A stretch of DNA of 64,000 bases from Adineta ricciae (taxonomy: Eukaryota; Rotifera; Eurotatoria; Adinetida; Adinetidae), in contig CAJNOJ010000128.1 of assembly GCA_905250025.1 (NCBI GenBank), forward strand, positions 124,001 to 188,000. Direction: 5' to 3'. Both the position numbers and the translations under genes were made by a program. Under the pieces are notes generated by a model, which worked only from the letters and a program-made list of their open reading frames with translations, was not told where the DNA came from and did not search any database. Of this stretch, positions 39,096-51,038 are shown in pieces. Position 1 is the stretch's first letter, and every line of letters starts with the position of its first letter.

Positions 39096-41913
39096 ATGAA
39101 TGTCAATCCCACGAAAGTAGATGAAGATTTCAATGAAAGAATCTCAATCGATGGTCGAATCTTTTTTGCGGGCACAGATAAAGCTCGCGTGTAAGCGAAG
39201 ACGAAGCGACAAACATACGATAAAAATCTTATTTTATTCCTTTACCTAGAATATCAGAAATCCTCGAACAACGCGGCTGGTCCAGAACAAAAGATCGCAA
39301 TGTAACCAACTTTACTATCAAATGGTGTTTGGCAAATCAAGTCGATTGGACGAAATTTCAGGAGGGAAAACAATTGATCAATAACATACCTGGACAATTA
39401 GCTTTTTCAGATAAGATCAATCTTTGGTATACAGTGCGGGATTACTTACAAAAGCGATATACACAAAATGGCAAACATATGCAAACTTTTCTTGCAATGA
39501 CATTTGTTTTAGATGACGAAAATGAAGTGGCTGAATTCCTACGTGTCTATAAAAGTATGAACTCAATTTTGTCAGAACAATTTTCTCATGAGAGTATTTT
39601 CCAGCGAGAACTCGATATAGAATTACTCGTATGAAGTTCATATTACAAAGAGTTGAGCTCGTAAACATCCTACTAGAAGTCGTTTTGAGACAAGAGAATA
39701 CGTCTTGAACGTAATTAGTTTTTCTTTGTGTTTAACACAACTATTTACCAAGAAGAATAAAAAATATTACCTGCACGCGATAGTTATTCTATTCAATCAA
39801 CTTTCGACTTGAAAAACAAAACAAGAAAGTTCTTTTTTTTCCATTTAGAACAAAACCGAACATGGATATATAAACCTCGCTATAACTATGCTGGCCGAGG
39901 AATTACCGTTCTACCTGTCCATAGCGATCTAAGTACAATATTCAAGTTGAAAGTCGGGGGGAATACACGCTGTCCGTATGAATCTAGATTACCTGGATAT
40001 CTAATGCAACAGTAATGTATGCACAGCTCGAGAAAAGCTACACTAACTATGTTTCTGCTTTTACCATCGTAGATACATTTCTCGACCGTTACTGATAAAA
40101 GGTCGAAAATTTGATATACGTGTACATTGGTTGGTCGCATGGACAAAACCGTTATTAGTTTTCTACAATCATAATGCGTCTGTTGTTCGTCTATCGTTGA
40201 ATCTTTATCGAGAATTTGACTGTGATCGTACTACACACTTAACGAATCTGGTAAGTCGAATAAGAGAGAAAGATCTGCTCAAAATGACTCTTTGATTATT
40301 GCATAGTCAGTACAAGAAAGTCATTCTCGGTATGCGTTTTTACAAGAGTCAACGGGAATGACGATAAATCAACTAAAGTAAGGTTGAACTCTGAAAAAGT
40401 GTCTCTATGTAATCAAATCAACATTCTAGTTAATATTTTAATCAATGTTTTCGACCATTTCATCCAAAACTATGTCAAAATTGGGTGATGACTGTGATGC
40501 AAGTAAGATAAACATTTATCTCACAAATCTAACCGCCCTTACCTTATCTCCTACAAAAGCTCACAACAATGAGAATAAGTACAGAAAAACGAGAATTTTT
40601 TTCTTCCATTGTGCATGTCATCTATCTGAAGTTGAAAGTTAATTTATTTGAATGACTAAAACGTAGAAGAAAATATAGAACCTAATAAGTTATTAACATG
40701 AAGAATAAGTAGAAAGTAACTTGGTGAACAAAGTGAATGGAAAAGGTAATGAAAGTGTTTCGATAACAAATGAATTTTCTTTTCAAATAAGAAAGAAAAT
40801 CACGTGAGAACCTGTCATGGTTCAATAATTCATCCGCGTTTACACATAATCAACTATTAATCAAAAACATTTTATTTCTTACAAATAGGAACGCATGCAA
40901 ACTATTATTCGTCATGTGATACGTGCAAGCAAAGATCAATTAGCTCGAGAAGCTGGTCAATTCGGGTTTTTCGGGTGTGACTTCTTGCTAGACGAGAATT
41001 TTCGCATATGGCTTTTAGAAATCAACGATAATCCCGGTGTTGGGTAATGTCCTTGACTTCTACTAGAGATCGTCTTGCACTACGGATGTTCTTTGTTCTT
41101 TCTTTTCAAAGATGGGGCAATTCATTAGTCAATACAACAACAAAACCATTGATAGAAGAAACATTAAACATTGTTTGCGAGTGTTTGGAGAAACATAAAA
41201 ACAAACAAACATTATTACCGATCAATTGTTTGAAAAATTATGAACTGATTTATAATGAACACGATGATGTGAATCGCTTGCTGATGGATGATAATCAAAT
41301 CTTTACAGATCAGTATTCAATTCGATATGCAATAAAAGAGACAACACCACGTAAAACACATCGTCGTGCCGTACCGCACATTCACACCAGTCGAGCTTCG
41401 ATATGTCAAAACGATTCAATTCATAACAGTATGAACGATCTGATCCTCCCGTCTGTGAATATGGAAAACAGAAGTCCATCAAATCTAGCTTTGAACCATC
41501 ATGCTTCGTCAGTTATAAACATCCTTAGCGTGACAAACGAATCATTGGACCATGGTGACACACCGGATAACGGAAGCTCAAAAAAGTCAAAAAAAGCTCT
41601 GAAAGCTTTTCAAAGTAAATCCCCGTTGTTACTAACGCCTCCGAACGGGTCAACCATCCGTGCGAACAAAACAAGTATTAAACGAACACTTTCCAAAGCG
41701 AATACATCTGATACTGAAGCAAAGAAACATAGTGAATCACTCCCAACAATTGTAGATAAGAAACAATCGATGTATCGAAGTGAAACATTTGTAGACGCGA
41801 GTAATACTAGTCGGAATGAGAAGAAACTATCAAAACGTAAGACGATGGTGAAAGATGAACAGGAGAATCCATTAGCAAATGTTAATCCAGGTAAACTTTG
41901 TACTTTAAACTAA
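39096..41913 (+). pseudogene. tubulin tyrosine ligase-like (TTLL10-type) gene with an in-frame stop
   Basis: TTLL enzymes add glutamate, glycine or other amino acids to tubulin or histones using an ATP-grasp fold. Exons read as 39096-39190, 39250-39554, 39849-40011, 40073-40250, 40307-40377, 40430-40502, 40889-41043 and 41112 onward, with every phase matching. Blocks include RGWSRTKDRNVTNFTIKWCL, TWIYKPRYNYAGRGI, LLIKGRKFDIRVHWLVAWTK, FFGCDFLLDENFRIWLLEIN and NDNPGVG. The C-terminal tail is Ser/Lys-rich and unconserved. Immediately after the junction of exons 5 and 6, TAA (40431-40433) is in frame; the rest of that exon (CQNWVMTVMQ) continues the family sequence in the same frame. This suggests a recent null allele, an assembly error or unusual splicing. 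The end is either 41913 or, with one more intron, 41989. Confidence 0.72.
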
Positions 41914-41985
41914 TGAGTTTTTGTTTGTTTTGAATTTTTTTTAAGCAAAGAAAAAGGAAAATGTCATAATGCACCGTTTTATCTT

Positions 41986-44487
41986 TTAATGAATAATTAA
42001 TGACGCTAATAATAAATCAGTTAGATGAAGTTCATTCTGAAACGAGAGAAAGGTGTCGAGTTTGAACAGGCGGTATGCTTCGGATTTGGCCGTTGGAACT
42101 GTTTTACGCATGATAGTTGGAATTTGCTTGAACAGATCAAGATATGATGTTAATTCAAGTTGCAGACGAGTTGTTATCGATTGATTCGAATGAGAAGAAT
42201 TCGTGTTCAGTAAAGAGAATGATTGAAAGTCAAGTTTCGAGAGAATGTACTTGACAAACAATTTCACTTCGTCCAAAGTTCTAAAGATCTATTTTATTAG
42301 ATTACAGGCAAAGATTTGGCTTACTGGGCATAAAAATGTACGAATAAATCATCTTCGTCGACAAATTGAATGAGAACATGTTCGAAAATATTGCCTTGAC
42401 TGACTCGTACGTACATATTTGACAGAGTCAGAATCTGTTTGAAACCAATGGTAGTCAATAATTGTTGAAAATGCTCGATAAGTTGAAATTTCGATGTGCT
42501 CTGAATAGTAATACTCAATGAAGATAATGTGCTGAAGTAGATGAAAGCTTGGCGATACTTTAAATGATAAGCTAAATTAAACGCAAGTAAAACCAAACGA
42601 TTGACTACATGGAAAACTCACTTGGTTCCATTTCTAATGCATTCATGTTTAATATTCGCTCATTATTTGGATTTATTAAGTCATCTAATGAAACGAATAT
42701 TGCACCAACACGATACAATTTTTGTGTATCACCAATGAATAAATATAGATCAATATCAATGTCTTTATCCAGTTCGATTGATGTTGACAGAATGAACGTT
42801 AACGATGAATTCGGATTTAGAGAAAAGATTACTTTTTCATCAGATAAAATTTGTAAGGTAGGTTTTAAATCAAATATTTTCATTTTATTCGAATGCTTCT
42901 CAATACTGAATAAGTTGACAGATGCTAATACATCACTAATCAAAGAAGAAAGATGAGCGAAATGAAACATTTCTTTTATTACCTGTTGTTGTTTTTGATT
43001 GTTACATAGAAGAAAATCTGCTTTCGATAGATGAACCAATTGATTTCCGTTAATTGAACATTTGAACTGGAAATCAAACTATCCGAAGAGATTTGACGAG
43101 CCTCTTGGTTCAGCTTTCGAATATTGTTTTCGATTTGTTTACATTGAAAATAGCCTTCATTAACGATATAATCTGCATTCTAAAAACGATCAGATGTCTG
43201 ATTTTAATCGTAGATCGTCGATTTTGTCTTACAATGATCTTCTTTCGAAGAATATCTTGTGCGATAGCGAGACTGTGCTGCATGTCGGAGTCGTCGATGT
43301 CCATTGAAAGGTATTTTTCATCAATCTAACAGACAGAAGAGAACGTATTCATTCGCTTTTGCTTCGTTAGAACAATCTTACAGACATGATAGTCGTAGTC
43401 GGATTCTTGTTGGAAAACGTGAACTTGAGAGAAATCTGTGAGGATAAAATCATTGAAATTGTGATTATTCTTTAGAAATAAAACTTGTTTCCATCCGATT
43501 TGCGTAAAATCATCAATGAGAAGATAATCAGCTGTTTCATGCGGCGGGCTAAATGAAATGAAATTCAAATCTTTATCATACTGATAAATCTCAATGGATC
43601 GGAGATCTTGATTTCGAAAGAGAAATAATTGTTCATTTTCGATTGTTTGATACGATAACATTGAGCTAATCGGTGTATCTCGTTGAATTTCTTGAACTAT
43701 ATTTCCTTTATGACAAGATAATATCCGATAATCTTTACTGATTAGAATAAGATCGCCAACGATTGAACGAGTTTTTAATTGAAGGTTATGTTTGATAATG
43801 TACAGATCAATAATATTATCAACATGCGAAATAGGAATGAATTTATCCGTATGAAAAGGAACGAGCGGAGTTGCTGATGAAAGTGAATTTCCGTAGTAAA
43901 TCTAAAACAAACCGAAGTTTTTATTTTTTGTAGGCGAAGCCAAACCTGTTTACTTTTACAGTTTTTTCATTGGTATTCGAATCAATTTCATAGCCCATTA
44001 ACCAATAGTAATGATTTTGTAAATAACAATATAGGTACGTTAATAATGAACATGTAATAAATTCAATCTTCTTTTGCCCTTTGCATTTCTGATTGTCGAT
44101 TAGATAAAATCCGTTTGGACATTTCTCATCATCAATAAAGATGGTCATGTACGAGTTCGTTGCAAGAAATTTCGCTGAACCATGAAGCGAAAGAGTATAA
44201 ACTATCTGACATAACCATGGACGTGATTGGAATTGAAGACAGACTAATGCTGAACTATTCGAAATGACGAGTTGTAAAAGAACGAGAAGACCTTTATCAA
44301 TTAAACATGAGCCGACAACCGTACATTTCGATGATTTCATTGTTATCGATGGTATTAACGGTTTCTCGGTGCTGTTCGTAAACCTTTCAGACGCTGAATC
44401 GTAGTTAAAGATGTTTATTTGAAGATAACCAGCGTCATTTATTTGAAATTGAAGAATACAACCAGCATAGGCCAAAATGTTCAGCAT
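41986..44487 (-). CDS. FANCB: probable Fanconi anaemia group B protein (FANCB), divergent
   Basis: FANCB is a structural subunit of the Fanconi core ubiquitin-ligase complex in DNA cross-link repair. About seven exons from the ATG at 44487 encode a protein starting MLNILAYAGCILQFQINDAG, comparable with the family N-terminal beta-propeller strand. The best match is YLLIDDFTQIGWKQVLFL followed by FNDFILTDFSQVHVF (43326-43661), which resembles the conserved 'LVLIDDF...EQVLLLF...FKITDLG' block. VGAIFVSLDDL (42605-43039) resembles the 'CGRVFLSLEDL' block, and a helical C-terminus (41986-42596) ends tail to tail with the TTLL gene. FANCB evolves quickly, so identity is low; another propeller protein cannot be excluded. 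Confidence 0.6.
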
Positions 44488-44737
44488 TGTTCTTTTCCGA
44501 TCGAAAAAGTCTAGAATGTACACATATGAGAACGATCTTCTTCCGTCTCAAGATGCTCAGTTCGAATGATCTGTGAAATGTAAAGATCTGGACTGTTGTT
44601 CGTAGATCAGGATGGAATTATTCACCCGTATGTTTCTTTTTTTATTGTATCGTCTTTCAAAGATGTTACAAAAAGACAAATTTCATGATGTTTCATACAA
44701 AACAAAGCGGGAAAAAGCGAAGAGCAATGACTTGACT

Positions 44738-45323
44738 TTATTCTTCATCTTCGTCACGTTTCTTGAACATATATGTCACACAACATTTACCACAGTAATT
44801 ACGATCATGATGTGCAGCCATAAACACTCCGGCACCGCATTGTTTTGATGGACATTCCCGACGTAAACGACGAATTTTGCCGGTATCTTCCACCTAAAAA
44901 ACGTAAAAAACATACGAATATTTTCTACTGATTTACTCGTATTTTACTTTATAGTATTTGAGTACAGCCAATTTGACTTTCTTGTGTTTGTGTTTGTTTT
45001 TCTTGGGTGTATTGTATGATTTCTTCTTACGCTTTTTGCCACCACCCTCAAGATCGAGTAAAACGTAGAGTGTGCTTTCCTCTTCAATGCGACATTGATC
45101 AAGTGTCAATTCATCATCTAATGTAATGCCGCCTAATGTTAAACGTTGTTCATCAGCAGGAATACCTAAGAAAAAAAAGATTTTCAAAAAGACAAATATC
45201 TTTTTCGTGCTTGAATTTACCTTGGCGTTGTTCAACAAGTTCTTTAACATCATTGACTGTATCGTCAGATTGAACATTGAGTGTCAATGTTCGATCATCC
45301 AGAGTACGTACAAAGATTTGCAT
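44738..45323 (-). CDS. RPS27A: ubiquitin-like/ribosomal protein eS31 fusion (RPS27A) with degenerate ubiquitin half
   Basis: A precursor that is cleaved to release a ubiquitin-type domain and the 40S ribosomal protein eS31. Three exons: 45221-45323, 44948-45165 and 44738-44893. The ribosomal half is well conserved: [38 protein letters not shown] and the zinc-ribbon cysteines in CGAGVF..YCGKCC. The ubiquitin half starts [15 protein letters not shown] but diverges strongly. Aligned by eye, I44 is T, K48 is I, K63 is E, and R72 and R74 are D and E, giving LLDLEGGG in place of LRLRGG. Cleavage after GG is still plausible. Nematode UBL-1/S27a fusions show a similar fate, so this moiety probably no longer acts as ubiquitin. 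Confidence 0.93.
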
Positions 45324-45489
45324 GGCTGCTGCAAATAACTGAAATCTGAAATACAAACACATGTGACATTAGTGGAACAAAATACTATGTGACTGTAAAG
45401 CTTGACAAAGAAAATTAGTATGAAATTTAATGACTAAATCAATGTGAATCATATATTCGTGTCAGATAAATCAAAGCTACGAAAGAATA

Positions 45490-47102
45490 TCAGTCTTGTT
45501 TGATTGCTTGTTTTTTTGTTCGTTCAAGTTCATGTTGTCGATAATTAGCATCGAGTTGACAAACAAAGTCAATTAAACCATTAGCAAATGAATCCATTAT
45601 TGAATGAAATATACAGACTAATAAAACATAGAATTTGATTTTGATATATGCATATGTACAGTATGACCAGAAGAGAATAAATAAACACCAGAGTAGAAAG
45701 ACTGAACGACGTTTAAAACGTATTTTCGATTCAACAGTTTCGTCATTGAATCGTTTTGATCGCGCATCGAATTGATTAGTTTGACTAAATCTAATCGAAA
45801 CAAACGACAACATAATTATTTTGTTCACTCGACTTGATCATTTGATTCTGTCTTACTCTTTCAAACGAGTTTCCTTCTCATCCCAGCAGTTTTCCAGCCA
45901 TCGACCGATTTCCTCGTCGGTTTTAGGCAAATCTTTGATCATATAACGTTTGATATGAAAATGAACTTGTTTGGGAATGTAACCATTCAATAAATCAATT
46001 TCTCGTTCTGGAATGTACCCTTCATAACCTACAGTTACATCATCGACTGAATCGAGAATATCCTCTACCGAAAAAAAGTGATCGATTCAGTTCGGTTTCG
46101 TTCAACGAGAAGACAAACCTGATTGCATTGTTTTCAAAAGAAAGATAAATCCATTTAAACGTGGGTGAAGACAATATTCATACGGTCGATTGAAAGCCGA
46201 TTGTTTCGCAGCATATATATTACTTTTGTCTTTTGCATCCGATGTAAAATTGGTACCTTCCGGAAAGATTAACAACTAAAACAAGATTTATATTCAATAT
46301 GATCTTCAAATCTAATAAATGTTAATTTAAATCTCATGTAGGTGTTTTCTTGAACAATATTAATTACGATAGAAAAACTGATATTGCTAGATTAAACATC
46401 TCATCTGCTGTTTCTATTCGATAAAGAGAAGCAAAGCATTGAATGACTTGCATCTACATCGAGTTCGAATAGATAAATATCCGTTTGCTTCTTTAATACG
46501 TACAGAAAGCGGTGATTGACATGATTTGTAGTATCCCATGAGATTTTTTATTGTGACTTGATCTTTTTCCCAGGCACGGTCCAGAAACAGATAAGCTGCA
46601 TGCTGCATAGCCCAACCTAGAGTAATGACATAATCATGATGTAGTCATTGTTCGAATTGTTTACCTGGACCAGGGATATGTTTGAGGCTGGCTTTGAGAA
46701 CGATTTTCAATTGTTCCAAAATTTCAAAACGACTATGTACCATCCAAATGAACATCCAGTCGAGTCTTGTTCGATGATTTAATATGATTAATGAACGTTT
46801 TTTATCGTTAGTTAGGTCATCACCAGTCACAACAATCTTAATTCCTAATAAATCTTCCAAAAGGCACTATAAAATATGAGAAGATCGAATTCTTTGTTGA
46901 AATAGGAAAGCAAGCGAGATCATACAGTGACCATTAGCAAGTAGTAACCCATGGCCGTCGAACACCATCGAAAATACAAACGTCGATTGAAGAATATTAA
47001 AGGCACAGCAGGCGTTTGAGCGAAAACAACACCAAAGAAGGCACCGACGGCCATAATGGCGTAGAAAGTTAAAACTTTTATAGAATTGATTAAAGACAAC
47101 AT
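45490..47102 (-). CDS. LCLAT1: lysocardiolipin acyltransferase 1-like (LPLAT family)
   Basis: An ER membrane acyltransferase of the PlsC family that remodels cardiolipin and phosphatidylinositol in animals. The start at 47102 begins a hydrophobic helix (VLTFYAIMAVGAFFGVVFAQ). The HX4D catalytic motif is NHRTRLDWMFIW (about 46780), followed by KHIPGPGWAMQHAAYLFLDR and the second motif LIFPEGTNFTSDAK (about 46220-46275). NIYAAKQSAFNRPYEYCLHP and the DVTVGYEG block match the LCLAT1/AGPAT8 branch. The C-terminus has two hydrophobic segments (SVFLLWCLFILFWSYCTYAY and ILLVCIF-like) and a Lys-rich end (TKKQAIKQD). About six exons with short introns. Confidence 0.9.
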
Positions 47103-47503
47103 TGTTGTTAAAATTTAAATGTATTTAACCATCTCATCCAATATAGATTTTATATTTGTTTAGAAAACATTTCTTTTTTTTTGGTAATAAACTATGGTTT
47201 TCTCTGGACCAATCATATGATTTTTTCCTATCAAATTCTTCCTTCTTCGAGAATATAGTTGAACATATGTTCGGCTAAAAAGTAAATTTACTTCAAATGC
47301 TTTTTATCCGAAAATAACTAAGAAAAATCGAAGAGTTTTCACAATTATTAGCGCTTTTCAACGATCAAAAGAGGAATCACGCTGCCATACGGTTCGTTGA
47401 CAGAATCGACCAATCAAATGAGCTCTGGTAGAATATAGTGTTGTAAATTGGAACAAGGTTGCTGATACGTGTTATTTTACAAATCGTATTGATTATTTGT
47501 AAT

Positions 47504-48035
47504 ATGCGTGTCGCAATAATTGTTCTGTTTGTATTAGTCTGTCGAATAGATGGACATGGTCAACATGATGCACCCGGTAGTCCACCTCAAGGTGGACCAG
47601 GACACGTTCCACGAAAAATGGAAGAATATGTGCACGATATGGAGTAAATAACTAGTTCTTTTTAAAGGTGATTTATTCTGATTATTTTTGTTTAGTCATA
47701 TTCGACACGATCTCGAAGGACAAATCAATAAACCGAAAGACCAAATGACACCGGAGGAGCAAAATTTCTATTATTTTAAACTACACGATACGAATAATGA
47801 TAATCGTCTCGATGGTTTAGAAATTGTTGCTGCTTTTAATCATGTACACCAAGAAGATAACGACAATAATAACAATACTGCGACAACTGCTCAAACGCCA
47901 GAACATCACGAACGACTCGCTGATGAAGAACTCATCAGACTTGTAGATGATATACTCAAGGAAGAAGATCGCGATCGTGATGGATACATCAGTTATGAGG
48001 AATTCAAACGGGCTATCGAAGGCCACGCGAAATAA
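47504..48035 (+). CDS. MCFD2: MCFD2-like EF-hand cargo-receptor subunit
   Basis: A soluble luminal calcium-binding protein that partners with LMAN1 to export glycoproteins from the ER. Two exons: 47504-47643 and 47696-48035. The ATG at 47504 gives a signal peptide (MRVAIIVLFVLVCRIDG); an upstream in-frame ATG at 47459 would extend it unnecessarily. After a His/Pro/Gly-rich linker comes HIRHDLEGQINKPKDQMTPE, then EF-hand 1 (DTNNDNRLDGLE), an Asn-rich linker, and EF-hand 2 (DRDRDGYISYEE). The order and spacing match MCFD2. The Asn/Thr-rich insert between the EF-hands is longer than in vertebrates. Confidence 0.88.
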
Positions 48036-48906
48036 TCGGATGAAAATCATGTGAATTAAATAATTTATTGTAGTTCTTTTAACTAATTGAAAAAAAAAAC
48101 CATCAAGACATTCCTACCGACGAAATTATTTTCTTTTATTCTGTTAGCTAGAAATTCAAACAAAATTTTGTTTTTTGCTCTTGCTGTTTTTATTTTCATG
48201 TTTCTCATATATGTTGTTGATCTGTTGTTATTTGTTGTAACATTCTATTTAGCTTCATGTTATCAAATTTAACAACTAAAATTTCAAATAAAATCAAAAT
48301 ACATCGATGATCATACACAAACATCAGTTTGATCAACGAAATGTCCGCAACGCATAACAGACAAATTCATAAATATATCGATTTGACGCTTCAAACATAA
48401 GATAGTATTTTATGATTCGAAACTCTGTGCTCAATGTTAATCGTTAGTATAATTAAGCATAAATACGTAAGATAGCCTGTTTTCAGGCCATACAAAGATG
48501 ACTTCAGTACATTCCATTGTTAGGTGGCATTTTCGAGATTTTTAATCTTTTCAAGGCCTTTAATATGATGTCACATGGTTTTTCCCCTTTCGATTGACAT
48601 ATAATGCACAGCTTTATGTGCTCTTCTTGTCTTTTCTTATCGCCGGATTTTCTTTCATGTGCTTATTACTTGAATCGTCAACGCATTTTAAAATTCAAAC
48701 TGGTTTGCTGGTGTTGCTACATATCCACAATCTCTTTTCCCCTCTTTATTTATCGTATGTTTTAGTTTAATATCGTTTTCGAAAAAGTAACGAAAGAAAT
48801 TCATCGACAGACAAACAAATTCTATCGAATTATTTCATCCCCGATACTTGTCGTATTCTAGTCCGATTCGAAACACACACTACAAGATTCATCCTAAGAG
48901 TAGAAC
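48036..48906. other. intergenic region
   Basis: AT-rich DNA downstream of MCFD2. It contains 3' flank and no recognisable gene. A short open frame near 48087-48272 is hydrophobic but has no family resemblance. Confidence 0.4.
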
Positions 48907-49558
48907 ATGAGTCAAGCGTATTGTTCCTGTCCAATTCCGCAACTTTATTTTCCTTCATTCGATCAGCAAGTTAAAATCTTAAAATTACAAAAGGATATAA
49001 ATGAAGTCTTTTCATATATTGTATCAATAACTCAAACGGTAGAAGATCAATTGGGTATTCCACCACAAATCTTTTTCCCTAATCAGCATACTTTCAAATC
49101 AACAGGAAATCAACAAAGCTCTTCTATGGGCGAAGATTGAAGTTCGCTTTGCAGAAACTGCTGTATCACAATTAAATGCTAAAATTTTCGCTATCAAACA
49201 CCGTTAAGATATTCTTCGGAATCCAAATATTACGAAAGAATGTCATCAATTGGAAATTGTTCCAGCAATTTATTTATCTGATGAAATTTTATATCTTTTT
49301 AGTGACAAATCTTATGTCTTCTTTCGCTCTCCTGTAGCAATCATGCCGTACCTTGTGGCACATCTCGCTATTTACAATATTATTTTACAAATAACTATTG
49401 GAATTATTCTTAATTCACATGGAGGAACAGAACAACAAAGAAGAAAGGAAGAAGTTCGACAATTAGTTAATCAATACAAGAGGACTTTTCGGATATCACG
49501 TTTTGCAGTTATTGAGACGGTTACTATCGGACAAGGAACAGTGATAATGATGCTGTAA
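48907..49558 (+). pseudogene. broken gene of unknown family
   Basis: The frame starting at 48907 reads MSQAYCSCPIPQLYFPSF.. and stays protein-like to about FFPNQH (49086). A sensible continuation (ILSNQQEINKALLWAKIEV and AETAVSQLNAKIFAIKHR) lies in another frame, which then meets a TAA at 49205-49207. The same second frame resumes afterwards (ILRNPNITKECHQLEIVPAI) and stays open to 49558. One frameshift plus one stop in otherwise codon-like sequence indicates a recently inactivated gene or gene fragment. I do not recognise the family. A coiled-coil character (heptad-like Leu/Ile spacing) is the only visible property. Confidence 0.4.
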
Positions 49559-49916
49559 TTGACGTATACAAGAGGAAAGGGGATAGAGAGAGAGGCTAAC
49601 ATGTGGATGTTCAGAAGGACAGGCAAGGTACATGGTAGCTCTTCGATCTACTTATGAGGCATAGTTTACGACTATTCTACAACCATTTTAATTGTTACTT
49701 TTTTAATTTTGTTGAGAAATTTTTATCAACTAAGCGATTTGTATTTCAATACGGTTTTATTTTGTCTTCAAATATTTTAAGTATGTTTACCTTTGATAAT
49801 GAAAGTTTGCATTAAAGATAACACTTCTCTATTTATTTGCTTGTTTTCTCCTTTTGTCGGTATAGGATCTAAAATCGAGAATTGTTATTTAAGCTATCAG
49901 TGATCTAAACTTACCC
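49559..49916. other. short intergenic region upstream of the GH130 gene
   Basis: About 360 bases of AT-rich DNA. It must include the GH130 promoter; no clear element seen. Confidence 0.4.
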
Positions 49917-51038
49917 ATGACTCTACGCATCTGGTCTATAATTTTATTTCTTTCAATATTATTATGCTCAACCAATCTCTCGTATGTCCCACCACGACTT
50001 GAAATGAAACGCCTTTCGAATATTCCTATCATATCATCATGGAACAATAATTCAGCATTCCTATACAATTACAATAGTGCATTCATGCCAACTATAAACG
50101 ATTCCGATGCAGTGGCGCTTCTAGTACGAGTACAAAACTTGCATAGCGGATCGAAAAGTATCTACGATGTCGGTCCAAGTAGATTAGCATTGAGTCGAAG
50201 TCTCGATGATACTCATCTGAAATATTCATATATTTCTGAACAAGATGTCCTCATTGATACAGATCGAGAATATCAAGCAATTGGAGTGGAAGATCCTCGA
50301 ATAGTATTGTACAATAACACTTATTATCTGTAAGTTTAGTAATGAACACATGCTAATCAGATTGTTGTGTTGCATAGATTGTACACGGCTTTGAGTAGTG
50401 ATGCACATGGTGTTTGGCGAGCGCAATTAACATTAGCTACTTGTAAAAATAATTGTTTTACGAAAGGTAATTGGATATATTACGGACCGTTATTTCCTAA
50501 TGTGTTCTGGAGTAAAAGTGGCAGTTTACTGATTCATAACGAAACTCATCGTTATTTATTTTTCAATGATTCAAACATTGCCATTGCTCAAACGAAAGAT
50601 CTTATTCATTACGATCTTTCATCTTCTTTTCTTCTTACTACTCGTCCTGATCATTTCGATTCCGATCTCGTTGAGGCTGGACCACAACCATTGAAATTAA
50701 GCGATAAAAATTATCTATTTCTTTATAATTCCGGTCGACAAGTAACGACACCAAACCCTAAACCTGGCTGGCATGTTCAATACAATCTAGGTTGGGCGAT
50801 ATTGAATGGTGATGATCCAACACAGGTTTTAGCTCGTAGTGAAGTACCGATTCTCTCGCCAGAATTAGATTGGGAACGATGTGACAACACTTCAGGAGAA
50901 TGGGCTAATCGAGGATTGACACCATTAGTTGTCTTCATCGAAGGATGGAAACAGACAGACGAAGATACATTCCTCGTCTGGTATCAAGGATGTGATTCAA
51001 CTATGGGTCTCGCCGAACTTAAAGTACACTTTTCATAG
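49917..51038 (+). CDS. GH130-type glycoside phosphorylase/hydrolase, secreted
   Basis: A five-bladed propeller enzyme of glycoside hydrolase family 130, a group acting mainly on beta-mannosides and best known from bacteria. Two exons (49917-50329 and 50378-51038) are joined across a 48-base intron. The N-terminus (MTLRIWSIILFLSILLCSTN) is a signal peptide. Family features include SRLALSRSLDD, the signature GVEDPRIV, FWSKSGSLL, EAGPQPLKL followed by YLFLYNSGR, and the late block LGWAILNGDDPTQVLARSEV with PILSPELDWE. The eukaryotic intron and signal peptide show integration and expression in the host. The bacterial-type family makes horizontal acquisition a reasonable inference, as is common in bdelloid rotifers. 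Substrate is unknown. Confidence 0.78.
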
